DNA from: Marinobacter azerbaijanicus
GTDB taxonomy: Bacteria; Pseudomonadota; Gammaproteobacteria; Pseudomonadales; Oleiphilaceae
NCBI RefSeq assembly: GCF_030250645.1
Contig: NZ_JASSVS010000006.1
Location: forward strand, 186,001 to 250,000
DNA length: 64,000 bases
Direction: 5' to 3'
Part shown: piece after piece, positions 55,904-64,000 of the stretch
How positions within the stretch are numbered: the stretch's first letter is position 1
How the letters are laid out: each line of letters begins with the position of its first letter
Program-made: the position numbers and the translations under genes
The notes under the pieces: generated by a model
What the model was told of the DNA's origin: nothing
The model's database searches: none
Seen by the model: the letters and a program-made list of their open reading frames with translations, nothing else

Positions 55904-57334
55904 TCACAGGGTATTGGGCAGGATCAGTTCATAAACCATTCCCAGCCCATTCGTGAACCCGCCCGCGCCATTTCTGCCGCCTCGATCAGAGGTAAAGTAC
56001 ATCCTGCGGCCATCTGGTGAGAAAGCAATACCGGCTATTTCCGAGGCATCCTGCCCGACAACCTGCAGCAGCGGTTTGAGGGTACCGTCCGGTAGAATCA
56101 CGACAACCTGCATGTCACCGCCATCTTCCGCCACCAGGATGTCGCCCTGGGAAGTGACGAACAGGTTATCCACACCAGACAGAATGTTGTTAGGCGCAAC
56201 GGCAGTGGCGCGGTCATAAATGACCTCGATGGTCTGAGACAGCGTATCTACTGCCCAGATCCGATCGTCGCCCTTGGTGGCGAAATAAACCACACCCTTG
56301 AAGAACCAGACACCTTCTCCTCCATCGAACACTGTAGAGGCGGGTAACCGGTTCTCGTGCTGCGGCTCATGTGGATTCCGGACGTCCAGCCACTCAATCG
56401 CCTGGGGACCATCCAGAGCTGCATCCACGCCCTCTCCGCGCACTGCCAGCACCTGGAGGCGCCCCGATTGCAGTGCAGCCCGGTCACTGCCCTCCGGCCA
56501 GTCGGAAGGGTCTGGAATCCAGCGGTAGAACCGACCATCCGGCATATCCTCGGTGAGATACAGCATGCGCTCATCCGGGTCTATGGCAATCGCCTCATGG
56601 GAGAAAAAGCCCAGCGTCGGTCTCGCCAATCCTTCACCGGGCTGGTATGGATCACATTCCCAGACCTGCCCGTTGGGAAACTCCTCGCACGACAGCCAGG
56701 TATTCCAGGGTGTTACGCATCCCGCGCAATTGAACGTGGTGCCGCTGAGAATTGTATAGGAGTCGACAATCGTGCCGTCGGGATCGAACACCAGCGTACC
56801 CACCTGGGCAAGCCCCGGTGTGAACTCTTCAATAGCGGTGGAAAGTCCCGCCAACTCCGGGAAGGTAAAACCCAGCGTGCCAGCGCCGGGAACCTCACTG
56901 TTACTGATGTAGATCCAGCCGCCGTTCTCACGGGGCACAACGCCCCCACCATCCGGGAAAATATGCCAGGGCCGATTACCGATGCCACCCGTTTGCGGCG
57001 CGCTAGCATCCATCCCTTCGGGCTGGGGAAGCTCACTGTTGATGGCGACAATGCGTGTCGCAAAGCCTTGGGGGGATCGCACGCCATGGATGTCGGCATC
57101 CTGCAACGGACCGATATCCGCAAAGCGGCCAAGGAGTTCATCTGCAATCTCGGGAAGCTCCTCGCCATCGGGCATATCACCGATACCAGGGGTAGGTGCA
57201 GCGGCGGTGGAATCCGAGCCACCACAGCCGACCAGCCAGGAAGCAGATCCTACCGCGCCGGCGGTGAAGAAAAGCGTCCGTAGAACATCACGGCGTTTCC
57301 ACCGGTTAGCTTCCGGAAAGAATGATCGGGACAT
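55904..57334 (-). CDS. PhoX-like (DUF839) Tat lipoprotein
   Basis: This 476-residue beta-propeller protein has a twin-arginine lipoprotein signal (KRRDVLRTLFFTAGAVGSAS, ending WLVGC). PhoX-type blocks include GGWIYISNSEVPGAGTLGF, TFNCAGCVTPWNTWLSCEE, GFFSHEAIAIDP and YFTSDRGGRNGAGG. It is shorter than the phoX at 34226-36256 and belongs to a different DUF839 subgroup, so phosphatase activity is likely but unproven. AAGGAG lies 6 nt before ATG 57334. It starts 10 nt after the phoD stop in the same operon. Confidence 0.85.
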   Translation of the reverse strand: MSRSFFPEANRWKRRDVLRTLFFTAGAVGSASWLVGCGGSDSTAAAPTPGIGDMPDGEELPEIADELLGRFADIGPLQDADIHGVRSPQGFATRIVAINSELPQPEGMDASAPQTGGIGNRPWHIFPDGGGVVPRENGGWIYISNSEVPGAGTLGFTFPELAGLSTAIEEFTPGLAQVGTLVFDPDGTIVDSYTILSGTTFNCAGCVTPWNTWLSCEEFPNGQVWECDPYQPGEGLARPTLGFFSHEAIAIDPDERMLYLTEDMPDGRFYRWIPDPSDWPEGSDRAALQSGRLQVLAVRGEGVDAALDGPQAIEWLDVRNPHEPQHENRLPASTVFDGGEGVWFFKGVVYFATKGDDRIWAVDTLSQTIEVIYDRATAVAPNNILSGVDNLFVTSQGDILVAEDGGDMQVVVILPDGTLKPLLQVVGQDASEIAGIAFSPDGRRMYFTSDRGGRNGAGGFTNGLGMVYELILPNTL

Positions 57335-57344
57335 CGGGGGCTCC

Positions 57345-59072
57345 TTAACTGACCGCATTGCGTACAGGCGGGTGAAACAGTGCGGTGCGAACCGCTCGTG
57401 GCTGGGAACGGGGGCGATCCTCGTAAATACGGGCATTGCCATCGTCGACACCGACAACCTTGGTCATCGCGGGATCCACCTCCCCCAGTTGGTCTGCACT
57501 GGAGATACTGCGAACGTAGAGGAACTCCGCCTGGGTACGCTCCGCCGTTACGTCAACGAGAATGAAACCGGGCGACTTGAGCTCTACGTACTTCATGTGT
57601 GAATTTGCCACTTTCACCGCCTCGGCGGCGATATCGGCAAACTCTTCCGGAAACCCCGGCGAGGTTACCGAAGGCGTGACAAATTCGGCCGCCAGGGGGC
57701 CGACAGTGGCATTCTCCAGAAGGTTGCCCGAGTCCGCATACACTTCGTTAGCCCAGGAGGTGTGAATATCGCCGGTAAAGAACACCGTGTTATCGATACT
57801 TTCCTCGGCAAGCGATCGCAGAATGACCTCTCTATCTGCGACATAACCGTCCCACTGGTCCACGTTCAGCGCCAGCAACTGGCCGTTGAATGTGGTCAGA
57901 TCCTCCATGCCAAGGGTGCCTGCGGCATCCAGGGTGCGAACAATATTCAGTTCTGCAAACATGACCTGCTGGCCGATGATCCGCCAGCTTGCCCGGGACG
58001 AGGACAACCCGCCAACAAGCCAGTTCATCTGCGCATCACTCATGATCCGCCGCTCCTCGTCGAAACGGGCCGGATCCGAAGGAGAGGACGCCTGCAGGTC
58101 TCGCCCCTCAAGACGGGTATCCAACATGAAAAGGTCGATCAACCCGCCAAACTCGAACTGTCGCCAGATCCGCCCCTTTTCGGTGCCCACCTCACGAATC
58201 GGCAACCATTCGAAATAGGCCTGGACTGCCGACCCGCGACGCTCGGTCCAGGCGCCCTCTGTCGCCTCGTCATGATTCTCAGCACCGCTGCGGTAGCTGT
58301 CGTTGGCAGACTCGTGGTCATCCCAGACGCAGATCATTGGAAACTGCTGGTGCACCGCCTGCAGGTTGGTGTCGGTTTTGTATTGGGCGTGACGCTGCCG
58401 ATAGTCCGACAGTGTCAGTATCTCATGGGCGGGCAGAGGGTCGCGGCCAGGAAAACTGCCGTACTCACCGGGTCCGTACTCATAGATGTAGTCACCCAGG
58501 TGCAGGATAAAGTCCAGGTCGCTTTGTTCGCTTACGGCCTTATAGACGGAAAACAGGCCGAATGCATAGTTTGAGCAGGACACAACAGCGAATCTTGCCC
58601 GTTCAACCGGCATGCCCGCAGCCGGAAAGGTTCGGGTTCGACCAACCATGGAAACCTGTTGACCGACGGCAAACTGGTAGTAATACCAGGTATCGGGCTG
58701 CAATCCCGTCACATCCATTTTCACGCAGAAATCCTGCTCGGGCCCGGTCGTGGTGCTGAACCGACCGACCTTTTCCCGCATGTCACGATCCCTTGCCACT
58801 GTTACCAGAACCGGGACTGTTTCCACATCCCTGGGAAGCGATTCTGTCGGGGTTACCCGGGTCCACAGAATGACTCTGTCTGACAGTGGATCACCGGAAG
58901 CGACGCCATGGTTAAACTCGATCCCGGGGATACTCTGGCTATCACCTGCCGACGTAGTGGAGCCTGGCTCATTCGTGCGGGCGGGGTTCGAAGAACTGCC
59001 TCCACAGGCGGTCAAGGCAGTAAAAGAAGCAGCAGTGAGGCCCTTCACCACCGCACGACGTTGCTTGTCCAT
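57345..59072 (-). CDS. phoD: PhoD-type alkaline phosphatase/phosphodiesterase
   Basis: This 575-residue protein has an N-terminal QRRAVVKGLTAASFTALTAC signal. An Ig-like domain (FNHGVASGDPLSDRVILWTR) and a calcineurin-like metallophosphatase core follow. Ligand motifs are SCSNY, LHLGDYIYEYG, VWDDHESANDS and TGDIHTSW. This is the PhoD signature; PhoD hydrolyses phosphomono- and diesters at the cell surface with Ca2+/Fe3+. ATG 59072 has GGAG 6 nt upstream. A candidate Pho box lies 81 nt upstream. Confidence 0.91.
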   Translation of the reverse strand: MDKQRRAVVKGLTAASFTALTACGGSSSNPARTNEPGSTTSAGDSQSIPGIEFNHGVASGDPLSDRVILWTRVTPTESLPRDVETVPVLVTVARDRDMREKVGRFSTTTGPEQDFCVKMDVTGLQPDTWYYYQFAVGQQVSMVGRTRTFPAAGMPVERARFAVVSCSNYAFGLFSVYKAVSEQSDLDFILHLGDYIYEYGPGEYGSFPGRDPLPAHEILTLSDYRQRHAQYKTDTNLQAVHQQFPMICVWDDHESANDSYRSGAENHDEATEGAWTERRGSAVQAYFEWLPIREVGTEKGRIWRQFEFGGLIDLFMLDTRLEGRDLQASSPSDPARFDEERRIMSDAQMNWLVGGLSSSRASWRIIGQQVMFAELNIVRTLDAAGTLGMEDLTTFNGQLLALNVDQWDGYVADREVILRSLAEESIDNTVFFTGDIHTSWANEVYADSGNLLENATVGPLAAEFVTPSVTSPGFPEEFADIAAEAVKVANSHMKYVELKSPGFILVDVTAERTQAEFLYVRSISSADQLGEVDPAMTKVVGVDDGNARIYEDRPRSQPRAVRTALFHPPVRNAVS

Positions 59073-59152
59073 TCTGCTCTCCAATAGATCGGGGCTGGGT
59101 CGACAACCTTCGACCACAGTTAGTTAGGGAGGTAACAGACTGGAAAAAGTTT

Positions 59153-59170
59153 ATGAATGAATCGTGACAA
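59153..59170 (-). promoter_or_regulatory. Candidate Pho box upstream of phoD
   Basis: On the minus strand TTGTCAC-GATT-CATTCAT has two 7-bp half-sites 4 nt apart. The first fits the PhoB consensus well, the second at 5/7. Position before a phoD-phoX-like operon supports it, though the match is weaker than the site at 36317. Confidence 0.5.
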
Positions 59171-59229
59171 TAGCCAGGCAGATCAGGCCAACCAGGTAAC
59201 GCCGCTGCCTTCTTTCAGAAACATCCATG

Positions 59230-60495
59230 TCATCGTGCGGGCTGGAGACCTGTGAAAGTGAAATCCACGTCAGGCTTTCGCCCAGCCACGATATCGGCCA
59301 GCGCGGCTGCAGAACCGCAGGAATGGGTCCATCCGAGGGTACCGTGGCCAGTATTCAGATAAAGATTTCCGAAGTGACTCTTGCCGATGTAGGGCACATT
59401 GGAAGGGGTTGCCGGCCGCAATCCGGCCCAGAACTCGGACTGTTCCCAATGCCCGGCCTCTGGCATCAGTTCTGCGGTGCGCCGGACGATCGCCCGGCAT
59501 CGGGTAAGGTTCAGTTCCCGGCTGTAACCGCTCAGTTCCGCCGTGCCTGCAACGCGAATGCGGTCACCAAGTCGTGAGAAGACCAGCTTGTATTCATCAT
59601 CAATAAGGCTGACATTGAATGCGGCATCCTCATTCTTCACCGGCACCGTTATGGAGTACCCTTTGGCCGGGTAGATGTTCAGGAACAGGCCAAGCTTCCG
59701 GGCCAGTATGGCACTGAAGCTGCCAAGGCTCAGTACATAGCTGTCGGCACGCAGGGTCTGGTGCCTGCCTTCACGTATGACTGTCACCCCGAGAACCCTG
59801 TCACGGGTGTTTTCGAAACCCAGAATTTCGGTACCGTACAGAAACTCCACGCCGGCTTCCTGAGCTTTTATGGCCAGTGCCTGTGTAAACCGACGGGCAT
59901 CTCCGGACTCGTCTTCTGCGGTGTAGGTTGCCCCGGCAATCCGTTGTCTGACCGGTGACAGAGCGGGTTCCAGCTCAACCGCTCGATCTGCATCAATCAC
60001 CTGGCGGTCACATCCCAGTTCCCGCATGATACGGGCCGGCTCCAGAGCCGATTCGAATTCCCCGGGGTTGGTATATAGATGCAGAATACCTTTCTCGAGG
60101 TGATCGTACTCGATTTCGATGTCTTTTCGCAGTGCCTGCAACCGCTCACGGCTGTAGATGCCAAGGCGTACAATCTGGCGCATGTTGCGGGCGGCTCTGG
60201 CAGAAGTGCATTCCCGCAGGAATGAGATGCCCCAACGCCATTGAGCAGGATCCATCCGGGGGCGAAATAGCAGGGGCGCATCTGGACGGGCGAGCCATCT
60301 GAGCACTTTCAGAGGCGTTGAGGGATTGGCCCAGGGTTCAGCGTGTGATACGGAGATCTGCCCGCCATTGGCGTAGCTGGTTTCGGTGCCTGCGTTACAC
60401 TGTCGGTCCACAACCGTGACGTCGTACCCTTCCTGCCGCAAATACCATGCGGTTGTGACACCAACAACACCTGCACCGAGCACCAGTATGTGCAT
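59230..60495 (-). CDS. dadA: D-amino acid dehydrogenase DadA-like
   Basis: This 421-residue FAD enzyme has the N-terminal dinucleotide motif HILVLGAGVVGVTTAWYL and the DadA hallmark QISVSHAEPWANPSTPLKVL. The C-terminal NLYLNTGHGTLGWTHSCGSA is also present. It deaminates D-amino acids (notably D-alanine) and feeds electrons to the respiratory chain at the inner membrane. No alanine racemase (dadX) is adjacent. Confidence 0.91.
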   Translation of the reverse strand: MHILVLGAGVVGVTTAWYLRQEGYDVTVVDRQCNAGTETSYANGGQISVSHAEPWANPSTPLKVLRWLARPDAPLLFRPRMDPAQWRWGISFLRECTSARAARNMRQIVRLGIYSRERLQALRKDIEIEYDHLEKGILHLYTNPGEFESALEPARIMRELGCDRQVIDADRAVELEPALSPVRQRIAGATYTAEDESGDARRFTQALAIKAQEAGVEFLYGTEILGFENTRDRVLGVTVIREGRHQTLRADSYVLSLGSFSAILARKLGLFLNIYPAKGYSITVPVKNEDAAFNVSLIDDEYKLVFSRLGDRIRVAGTAELSGYSRELNLTRCRAIVRRTAELMPEAGHWEQSEFWAGLRPATPSNVPYIGKSHFGNLYLNTGHGTLGWTHSCGSAAALADIVAGRKPDVDFTFTGLQPAR

Positions 60496-60596
60496 TCATG
60501 TCCTCTCTTGATCTACGACTGAATCGGGTCACTATTGTAGCGCCTGGGTTGACGGATTACGTGTCAGACCATTTGCCACTTTCGGGGGGATCATGC

Positions 60597-60950
60597 TCAG
60601 CCACCGGCCTTTTTCACCGTCCAGCCTTTCTCCTGCAGCAGCGGAACCAGAATATCCCGCTGGTCACCCTGGATCTCAACCACGCCGTTCTTGACAGTAC
60701 CACCGGTTCCACACCGGGCCTTGAGTATCTTGGCGAAGGCCTTCAGTTCCTTTTCGTCCAGAGGAATACCGGTGAGCAGAGTAACGCCTTTGCCCTTGCG
60801 CCCTTTGGTTTCACGGCTGACCCGAACAACACCGTCGCCTGCCGGGCGTGACGGCGCCTGACAAATACACTCATCGACAGGGTGCCGACAACCGGGGCAC
60901 ATACGCCCCTGTTCTGTGGAGAACACAAGTCCTCCAGACCGGTCCTTCAT
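60597..60950 (-). CDS. yciH: SUI1/eIF1-like translation factor YciH
   Basis: This 117-residue protein has a Cys-rich N-terminus (CPGCRHPVDECIC) that could bind zinc. The SUI1 fold follows: RKGKGVTLLTGIPLDEKELK, LKARCGTGGTVKNGVVEIQG and DQRDILVPLLQEKGWTVKKA. YciH is the bacterial eIF1 homologue and affects start-codon fidelity and stress translation. GAGGAC precedes the ATG. Confidence 0.93.
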   Translation of the reverse strand: MKDRSGGLVFSTEQGRMCPGCRHPVDECICQAPSRPAGDGVVRVSRETKGRKGKGVTLLTGIPLDEKELKAFAKILKARCGTGGTVKNGVVEIQGDQRDILVPLLQEKGWTVKKAGG

Positions 60951-60987
60951 AACGTCCTCTTATTCGTTGCGGTGTCCACCTGGAGCG

Positions 60988-61512
60988 TCAGACGCCCGGA
61001 GGATACTTTTCAAACATGTCGGCCACGATTTCATCAATCAGCTCGCGCCGTGACTCGGACGACTGATTTTCATTAAGGTAACGGCGGCTGGCTGCGCGCC
61101 AGACCACGCGATCAGTCTCGGTATCAACCAGTTCCACCACCAGCTTGCCTTCCTCAATTTCCCTGACCGGAGGCGCCGACGCCAATCCCCAGCCAAAGTT
61201 GCCACTGCCGAAACCAAAGCCAAACCCGACTCCGCTGCGTTCGAGACGCTCCTCCTCAACGATCTGCCAGGCCACGAGCAGATCCGCCTCCTCAGGATCA
61301 ACCTTACGCATGGCCTTGCGATTGAGCTCCTGCTCAACCGCCGACTCAATACGGCCACCATCAAGTGAGGTAAAATTCTGGCCCTCGCCCTTTGGCGCAA
61401 ATGCCCATGACCCATAGTTGCCAAAGACCACACCGGAATCGTAATCCGTAACAACGTTACTGGCGCATCCGGTCAACACCACCAGAATCAGGGATAAAAG
61501 GATAATTCTCAT
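60988..61512 (-). CDS. DUF4136 lipoprotein
   Basis: This 174-residue lipoprotein has the signal ILVVLTGC-AS. A DUF4136 domain follows with TDYDSGVVFGNYGSWAFAP, ADLLVAWQIV and a glycine/phenylalanine-rich loop (GVGFGFGFGSGNFGWG). VVELVDTETDRVVWRAAS and a C-terminal helix close it. ATG 61512 has GAGGGA 9 nt upstream. The family is widespread in Proteobacteria, outer-membrane anchored and uncharacterised. Confidence 0.87.
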   Translation of the reverse strand: MRIILLSLILVVLTGCASNVVTDYDSGVVFGNYGSWAFAPKGEGQNFTSLDGGRIESAVEQELNRKAMRKVDPEEADLLVAWQIVEEERLERSGVGFGFGFGSGNFGWGLASAPPVREIEEGKLVVELVDTETDRVVWRAASRRYLNENQSSESRRELIDEIVADMFEKYPPGV

Positions 61513-61590
61513 AATCGTCATTCCCTCTTTCTCAAATCGCATTTACCAAGTATACGCACAGTAGACGCGTGGAGTTTCGGTATCCGTTCC

Positions 61591-62196
61591 CTAGCTTTCA
61601 AAACTGTAATGCATTCCCCGGGCATTACAAAATGCGCACAGTCCGTCAGCCTGCTCGACAGGTATGGTGATATCCGCCCTCACATCTGAACCGTAATCTA
61701 CGTGTTCCACTTCAGCACCGTTCTGGTCGCACCAGTGTCGGAGCGGCTGTTCATCCGCGAAGGTCATGGTGACTGCCACCCGCGAGAGTGGCTGCTGTAT
61801 CACCCGTTCCACTGCAGACAGCACCGCCTCGGTAGCGCCCGCATAGGCTCTGACAAGGCCACCAGCCCCGAGTTTGGTACCACCAAAATATCGGATAACC
61901 AATACCAGCACATCCCCCATGTCCTTATGCTGGATCACACTCAGAATCGGCTTTCCGGCCGTCCCCGACGGCTCGCCGTCATCATTCATGGCAGCCTCTG
62001 CTGCCGCGCCTGGCCGGCCAATCTGATAGGCCCAGCAGATATGACGGGCGCCGGGATGGTCCCTGTGAGCCTGCTCAAGCCAGGCCTTGACCTGATCCCT
62101 GGACGAGACAGGCGCAACCCGGGCAATAAAGCGGCTCTTTTTGACTTCAATTTCCCGTTCCAGAAAACCGGCCGGGACTGGATAATCCTTGGACAT
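61591..62196 (-). CDS. yigZ: YigZ/IMPACT family protein (UPF0029)
   Basis: This 201-residue two-domain protein begins EREIEVKKSRFIARVAPVSS. The N-terminal UPF0029 domain has HICWAYQIG, DDGEPSGTAGKPILSVIQHK and VLVIRYFGGTKLGAGGLVRAY; a C-terminal DUF1949 ferredoxin-like domain follows. Members are linked to translation control and are conserved; biochemical role is unclear. Confidence 0.92.
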   Translation of the reverse strand: MSKDYPVPAGFLEREIEVKKSRFIARVAPVSSRDQVKAWLEQAHRDHPGARHICWAYQIGRPGAAAEAAMNDDGEPSGTAGKPILSVIQHKDMGDVLVLVIRYFGGTKLGAGGLVRAYAGATEAVLSAVERVIQQPLSRVAVTMTFADEQPLRHWCDQNGAEVEHVDYGSDVRADITIPVEQADGLCAFCNARGMHYSFES

Positions 62197-62298
62197 GAGG
62201 CCCCTGTTCTGTAACGTTTGTCTTCGTGTAACTCTTGTAAGTGATCATCTGGGCGAATCTGGCGTATGGTAGAGATAAATCACGGAGAGCTCCATTCA

Positions 62299-63468
62299 AT
62301 GCCAGACCCCCTCACCCCTGAACTGACAGTCCGAACAGTGCGGTCCATCGGTGACATCGAGGCAAACGTCTGGGATCAGCTCAGCGGCACACACAGCCCC
62401 TTTCTGCGCCACGATTTTCTGCTTGCACTGGAAGAGTCCGGTTGTACATCCGCTGCCACGGGATGGCGTCCATCTCACCTGACATTCTACCTCAATGGCA
62501 GGCTTGCCGGTGTCGCCCCTGCCTACCTGAAAACCCACTCCATGGGCGAGTACGTTTTTGACTGGGCCTGGGCCGATGCCTATCGGCGCCATGGCATGGA
62601 CTACTACCCCAAACTGCTGATCGCCATTCCCTTTACGCCCTGCCAGGGGCCACGACTGCTGTTCTCCGAAGAGCTTCGCGAATGGATGACGTCAGAGCGA
62701 ATCCACAAGGCGCTGGATTCAGTCACCGACGACCTGGCCGCCCATTCGTGGCACCTGCTGTTTCCGGATAAACAGGATCAGGAACTGCTTACCGGGGAGG
62801 ATCAGCTTCATCGCCTTGGCTGCCAGTTCCACTGGTATAACCATGGCTACAGCACGTTCGATGACTTCCTCGCCAGACTGACTTCGCGAAAACGGAAATC
62901 CATCCGCAAGGAGCGAAGGCAGGTGACTGACCAGGGCATTTCCTTCCATCATTTTTCCGGTAATGATATGCCCGACCACATCATCCCGGCATTCTATGTA
63001 TTCTATCAGGCCACCTACCTGAAGCGCGGGCAACGGCCGTATCTGAACGAGGACTTCTTTCATCAGCTCAGAGAGAGGCAGCCGGACCAGCTACACATTG
63101 TCATGGCCGTCATGAACGAAAAAATGATTGCCGGAGCCCTGTTTCTGCTGGGCGGGGAGACCCTCTACGGTCGCTACTGGGGATGCCTGGAGGAATTCGA
63201 TCATCTGCATTTTGAAACCTGTTACTATCAGGGCATTGAGCTGGCCATTCAGCAGGCACTGACAAGTTTCGACGCCGGCGCCCAGGGAGAGCATAAACTG
63301 GTTCGGGGGTTTGAGCCGGTAATTACCCATTCTTGGCACGGCATACGGCATCCGGGGTTCCGAGAGGCCATCGCGAGGTTTACTGTGGAAGAAGCCGAGC
63401 ATGTCATGGCCTATGCCGGGGAAGCGCTGGATGCACTACCCTTCAGGCAGGTGGAACCGGATCAATAG
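62299..63468 (+). CDS. FemAB/GNAT-like acyltransferase family protein (COG3146)
   Basis: This 389-residue protein has the COG3146 blocks SPFLRHDFLLALEESGC, LAGVAPAYLKTHSMGEYVFDWAW, TPCQGPRLL and RKRKSIRKERRQV. The second half has LHFETCYYQGIELAIQ and LVRGFEPVITHSWHGIRHPG, as in members of the family. It has the double-GNAT fold related to peptidoglycan FemABX transferases, but the substrate is not known. The start at 62299 follows GGAGAG; an in-frame ATG at 62266 would add 11 residues. Confidence 0.85.
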   Translation: MPDPLTPELTVRTVRSIGDIEANVWDQLSGTHSPFLRHDFLLALEESGCTSAATGWRPSHLTFYLNGRLAGVAPAYLKTHSMGEYVFDWAWADAYRRHGMDYYPKLLIAIPFTPCQGPRLLFSEELREWMTSERIHKALDSVTDDLAAHSWHLLFPDKQDQELLTGEDQLHRLGCQFHWYNHGYSTFDDFLARLTSRKRKSIRKERRQVTDQGISFHHFSGNDMPDHIIPAFYVFYQATYLKRGQRPYLNEDFFHQLRERQPDQLHIVMAVMNEKMIAGALFLLGGETLYGRYWGCLEEFDHLHFETCYYQGIELAIQQALTSFDAGAQGEHKLVRGFEPVITHSWHGIRHPGFREAIARFTVEEAEHVMAYAGEALDALPFRQVEPDQ

Positions 63469-63511
63469 CACAGACCCAACTTCTAACCGACATTAAGCAG
63501 AGTGGGCAGCC

Positions 63512-64000
63512 ATGGAACTGGACCATATTTTCGATCTTCTGAGCGCCGACTACTTCATCCTTGTGATCGCCGCCACGGCGCTAATTGTGGCAATCATCGC
63601 CGCTGTTTCCGGCGCCACTGCCAGACGAAAAATGTCTGAGCAGAACGATACTGTAAAACAGCGGGTGGACAGCCTGTGGCTGGATATGGATGAAATGCGG
63701 GTCTCACAGTTCAATGGCCCCTCAGGGGGCCATGAGAGCAGGGAAACCGCCGACAGCGAGCGGTTTCTGGCAGAGAAATCTGCTTACGAAGCCATCTGGC
63801 CGCAACTCTGGACACTGCACGACAAACTCGGCATGTTTCTTCGGGCAGTGGAGGCTGACGAGCAGGCCGGCGAACTGCGGGTTGAGGCGCGCAATGCAGC
63901 GCTGGATGCCCGCAGCACACTAAACCGTGTACGCCCCTTCTGCCATGGGGATGTTGATGAGCTTATTACTCAACTGATTGATAACCATATAAAGGCACAC
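63512..64000 (+). CDS. Hypothetical membrane-anchored protein, 3'-truncated
   Basis: An ATG at 63512 opens a frame without stop to the window end (163 codons). Residues 14-36 form one hydrophobic helix (YFILVIAATALIVAIIAAVS). A charged, probably helical cytoplasmic region follows (RKMSEQNDTVKQRVDSLWLD...; KSAYEAIWPQLWTLHDKLG). Codon use matches its neighbours. No family is recognised; the rest of the gene is outside the window. Confidence 0.72.
   Translation, partial: MELDHIFDLLSADYFILVIAATALIVAIIAAVSGATARRKMSEQNDTVKQRVDSLWLDMDEMRVSQFNGPSGGHESRETADSERFLAEKSAYEAIWPQLWTLHDKLGMFLRAVEADEQAGELRVEARNAALDARSTLNRVRPFCHGDVDELITQLIDNHIKAH

Overview
The window looks like chromosome from a marine, oil- and lipid-degrading gammaproteobacterium, most probably Marinobacter or a close relative. 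This assignment is inferred from gene content: an acyclic-terpene (Atu) degradation cluster, an integral-membrane alkane hydroxylase (AlkB), several acyl-CoA dehydrogenases and ligases, a seven-subunit Mrp Na+/H+ antiporter, a divergent serA / D-2-hydroxyglutarate dehydrogenase pair, and a moderately high G+C content. No prophage, insertion sequence, CRISPR array, rRNA or tRNA was seen.

Layout. 1-6328: 3' part of an atu operon (atuD' E F G H) for citronellol/geranyl-CoA catabolism. 6329-6906: a gene-free stretch built of inverted repeats. 6907-13462: quinone reductase, membrane-anchored BLUF photoreceptor, TRIC-like channel, purine permease plus apt, FAH-family enzyme and an ABC1/UbiB-like kinase. 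13496-18609: mscL, a sirtuin lacking the usual zinc cysteines, DUF2244, D-2-HG dehydrogenase divergent from serA, and a small coiled-coil protein. 18679-24258: secreted subtilase, OmpA-like lipoprotein, two alpha/beta hydrolases, GIY-YIG protein, EamA transporter. 24245-27760: NtrC-type two-component system divergent from a DUF4168 gene that carries a candidate sigma-54 promoter. 27901-34009: orphan TRAP-type binding lipoprotein, rlmJ, MFS transporter, small proteins, chemoreceptor. 34226-36334: Tat-exported PhoX with a clear Pho box. 36455-40800: small acidic lipoprotein, alkB, and two thrombospondin-type-3 envelope proteins. 41259-47638: acyl-CoA dehydrogenase, GlxA-type AraC regulator, 2,4-dienoyl-CoA reductase and a crotonase. 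47872-53665: mrpABCDEFG. 53757-64000: ppnP, acyl-CoA ligase, phoD plus a second PhoX-like gene with a candidate Pho box, dadA, SUI1 factor, DUF4136 lipoprotein, YigZ, a FemAB/GNAT-like protein and a truncated membrane protein.

How the genes fit together. The dominant theme is oxidation of hydrophobic carbon: terminal hydroxylation of alkanes (AlkB), activation to CoA esters (AMP-forming ligases), beta-oxidation (acyl-CoA dehydrogenase, crotonases, FadH) and a dedicated route for methyl-branched terpenoids (Atu). Phosphate scavenging (two PhoX-like proteins, PhoD) and sodium/pH homeostasis (Mrp) fit a seawater lifestyle.

The most unusual signal is a family of long intergenic hairpins. Four copies (297-416, 1283-1390, 1450-1565 inverted, 43174-43285) share a 52-nt loop with a conserved sequence and a GGGAC/GTCCC closing stem (GGGAC is TCATGAC-altered in one arm of the third). 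Their 28-34-bp arms are nearly perfectly complementary within a copy but unrelated between copies. Two more (6390-6499 and 6658-6848) are a recognisable second subtype, and the last is split by an 82-nt insertion. Three copies sit just upstream of start codons inside or at the head of transcription units, so they are not only end-of-gene terminators.
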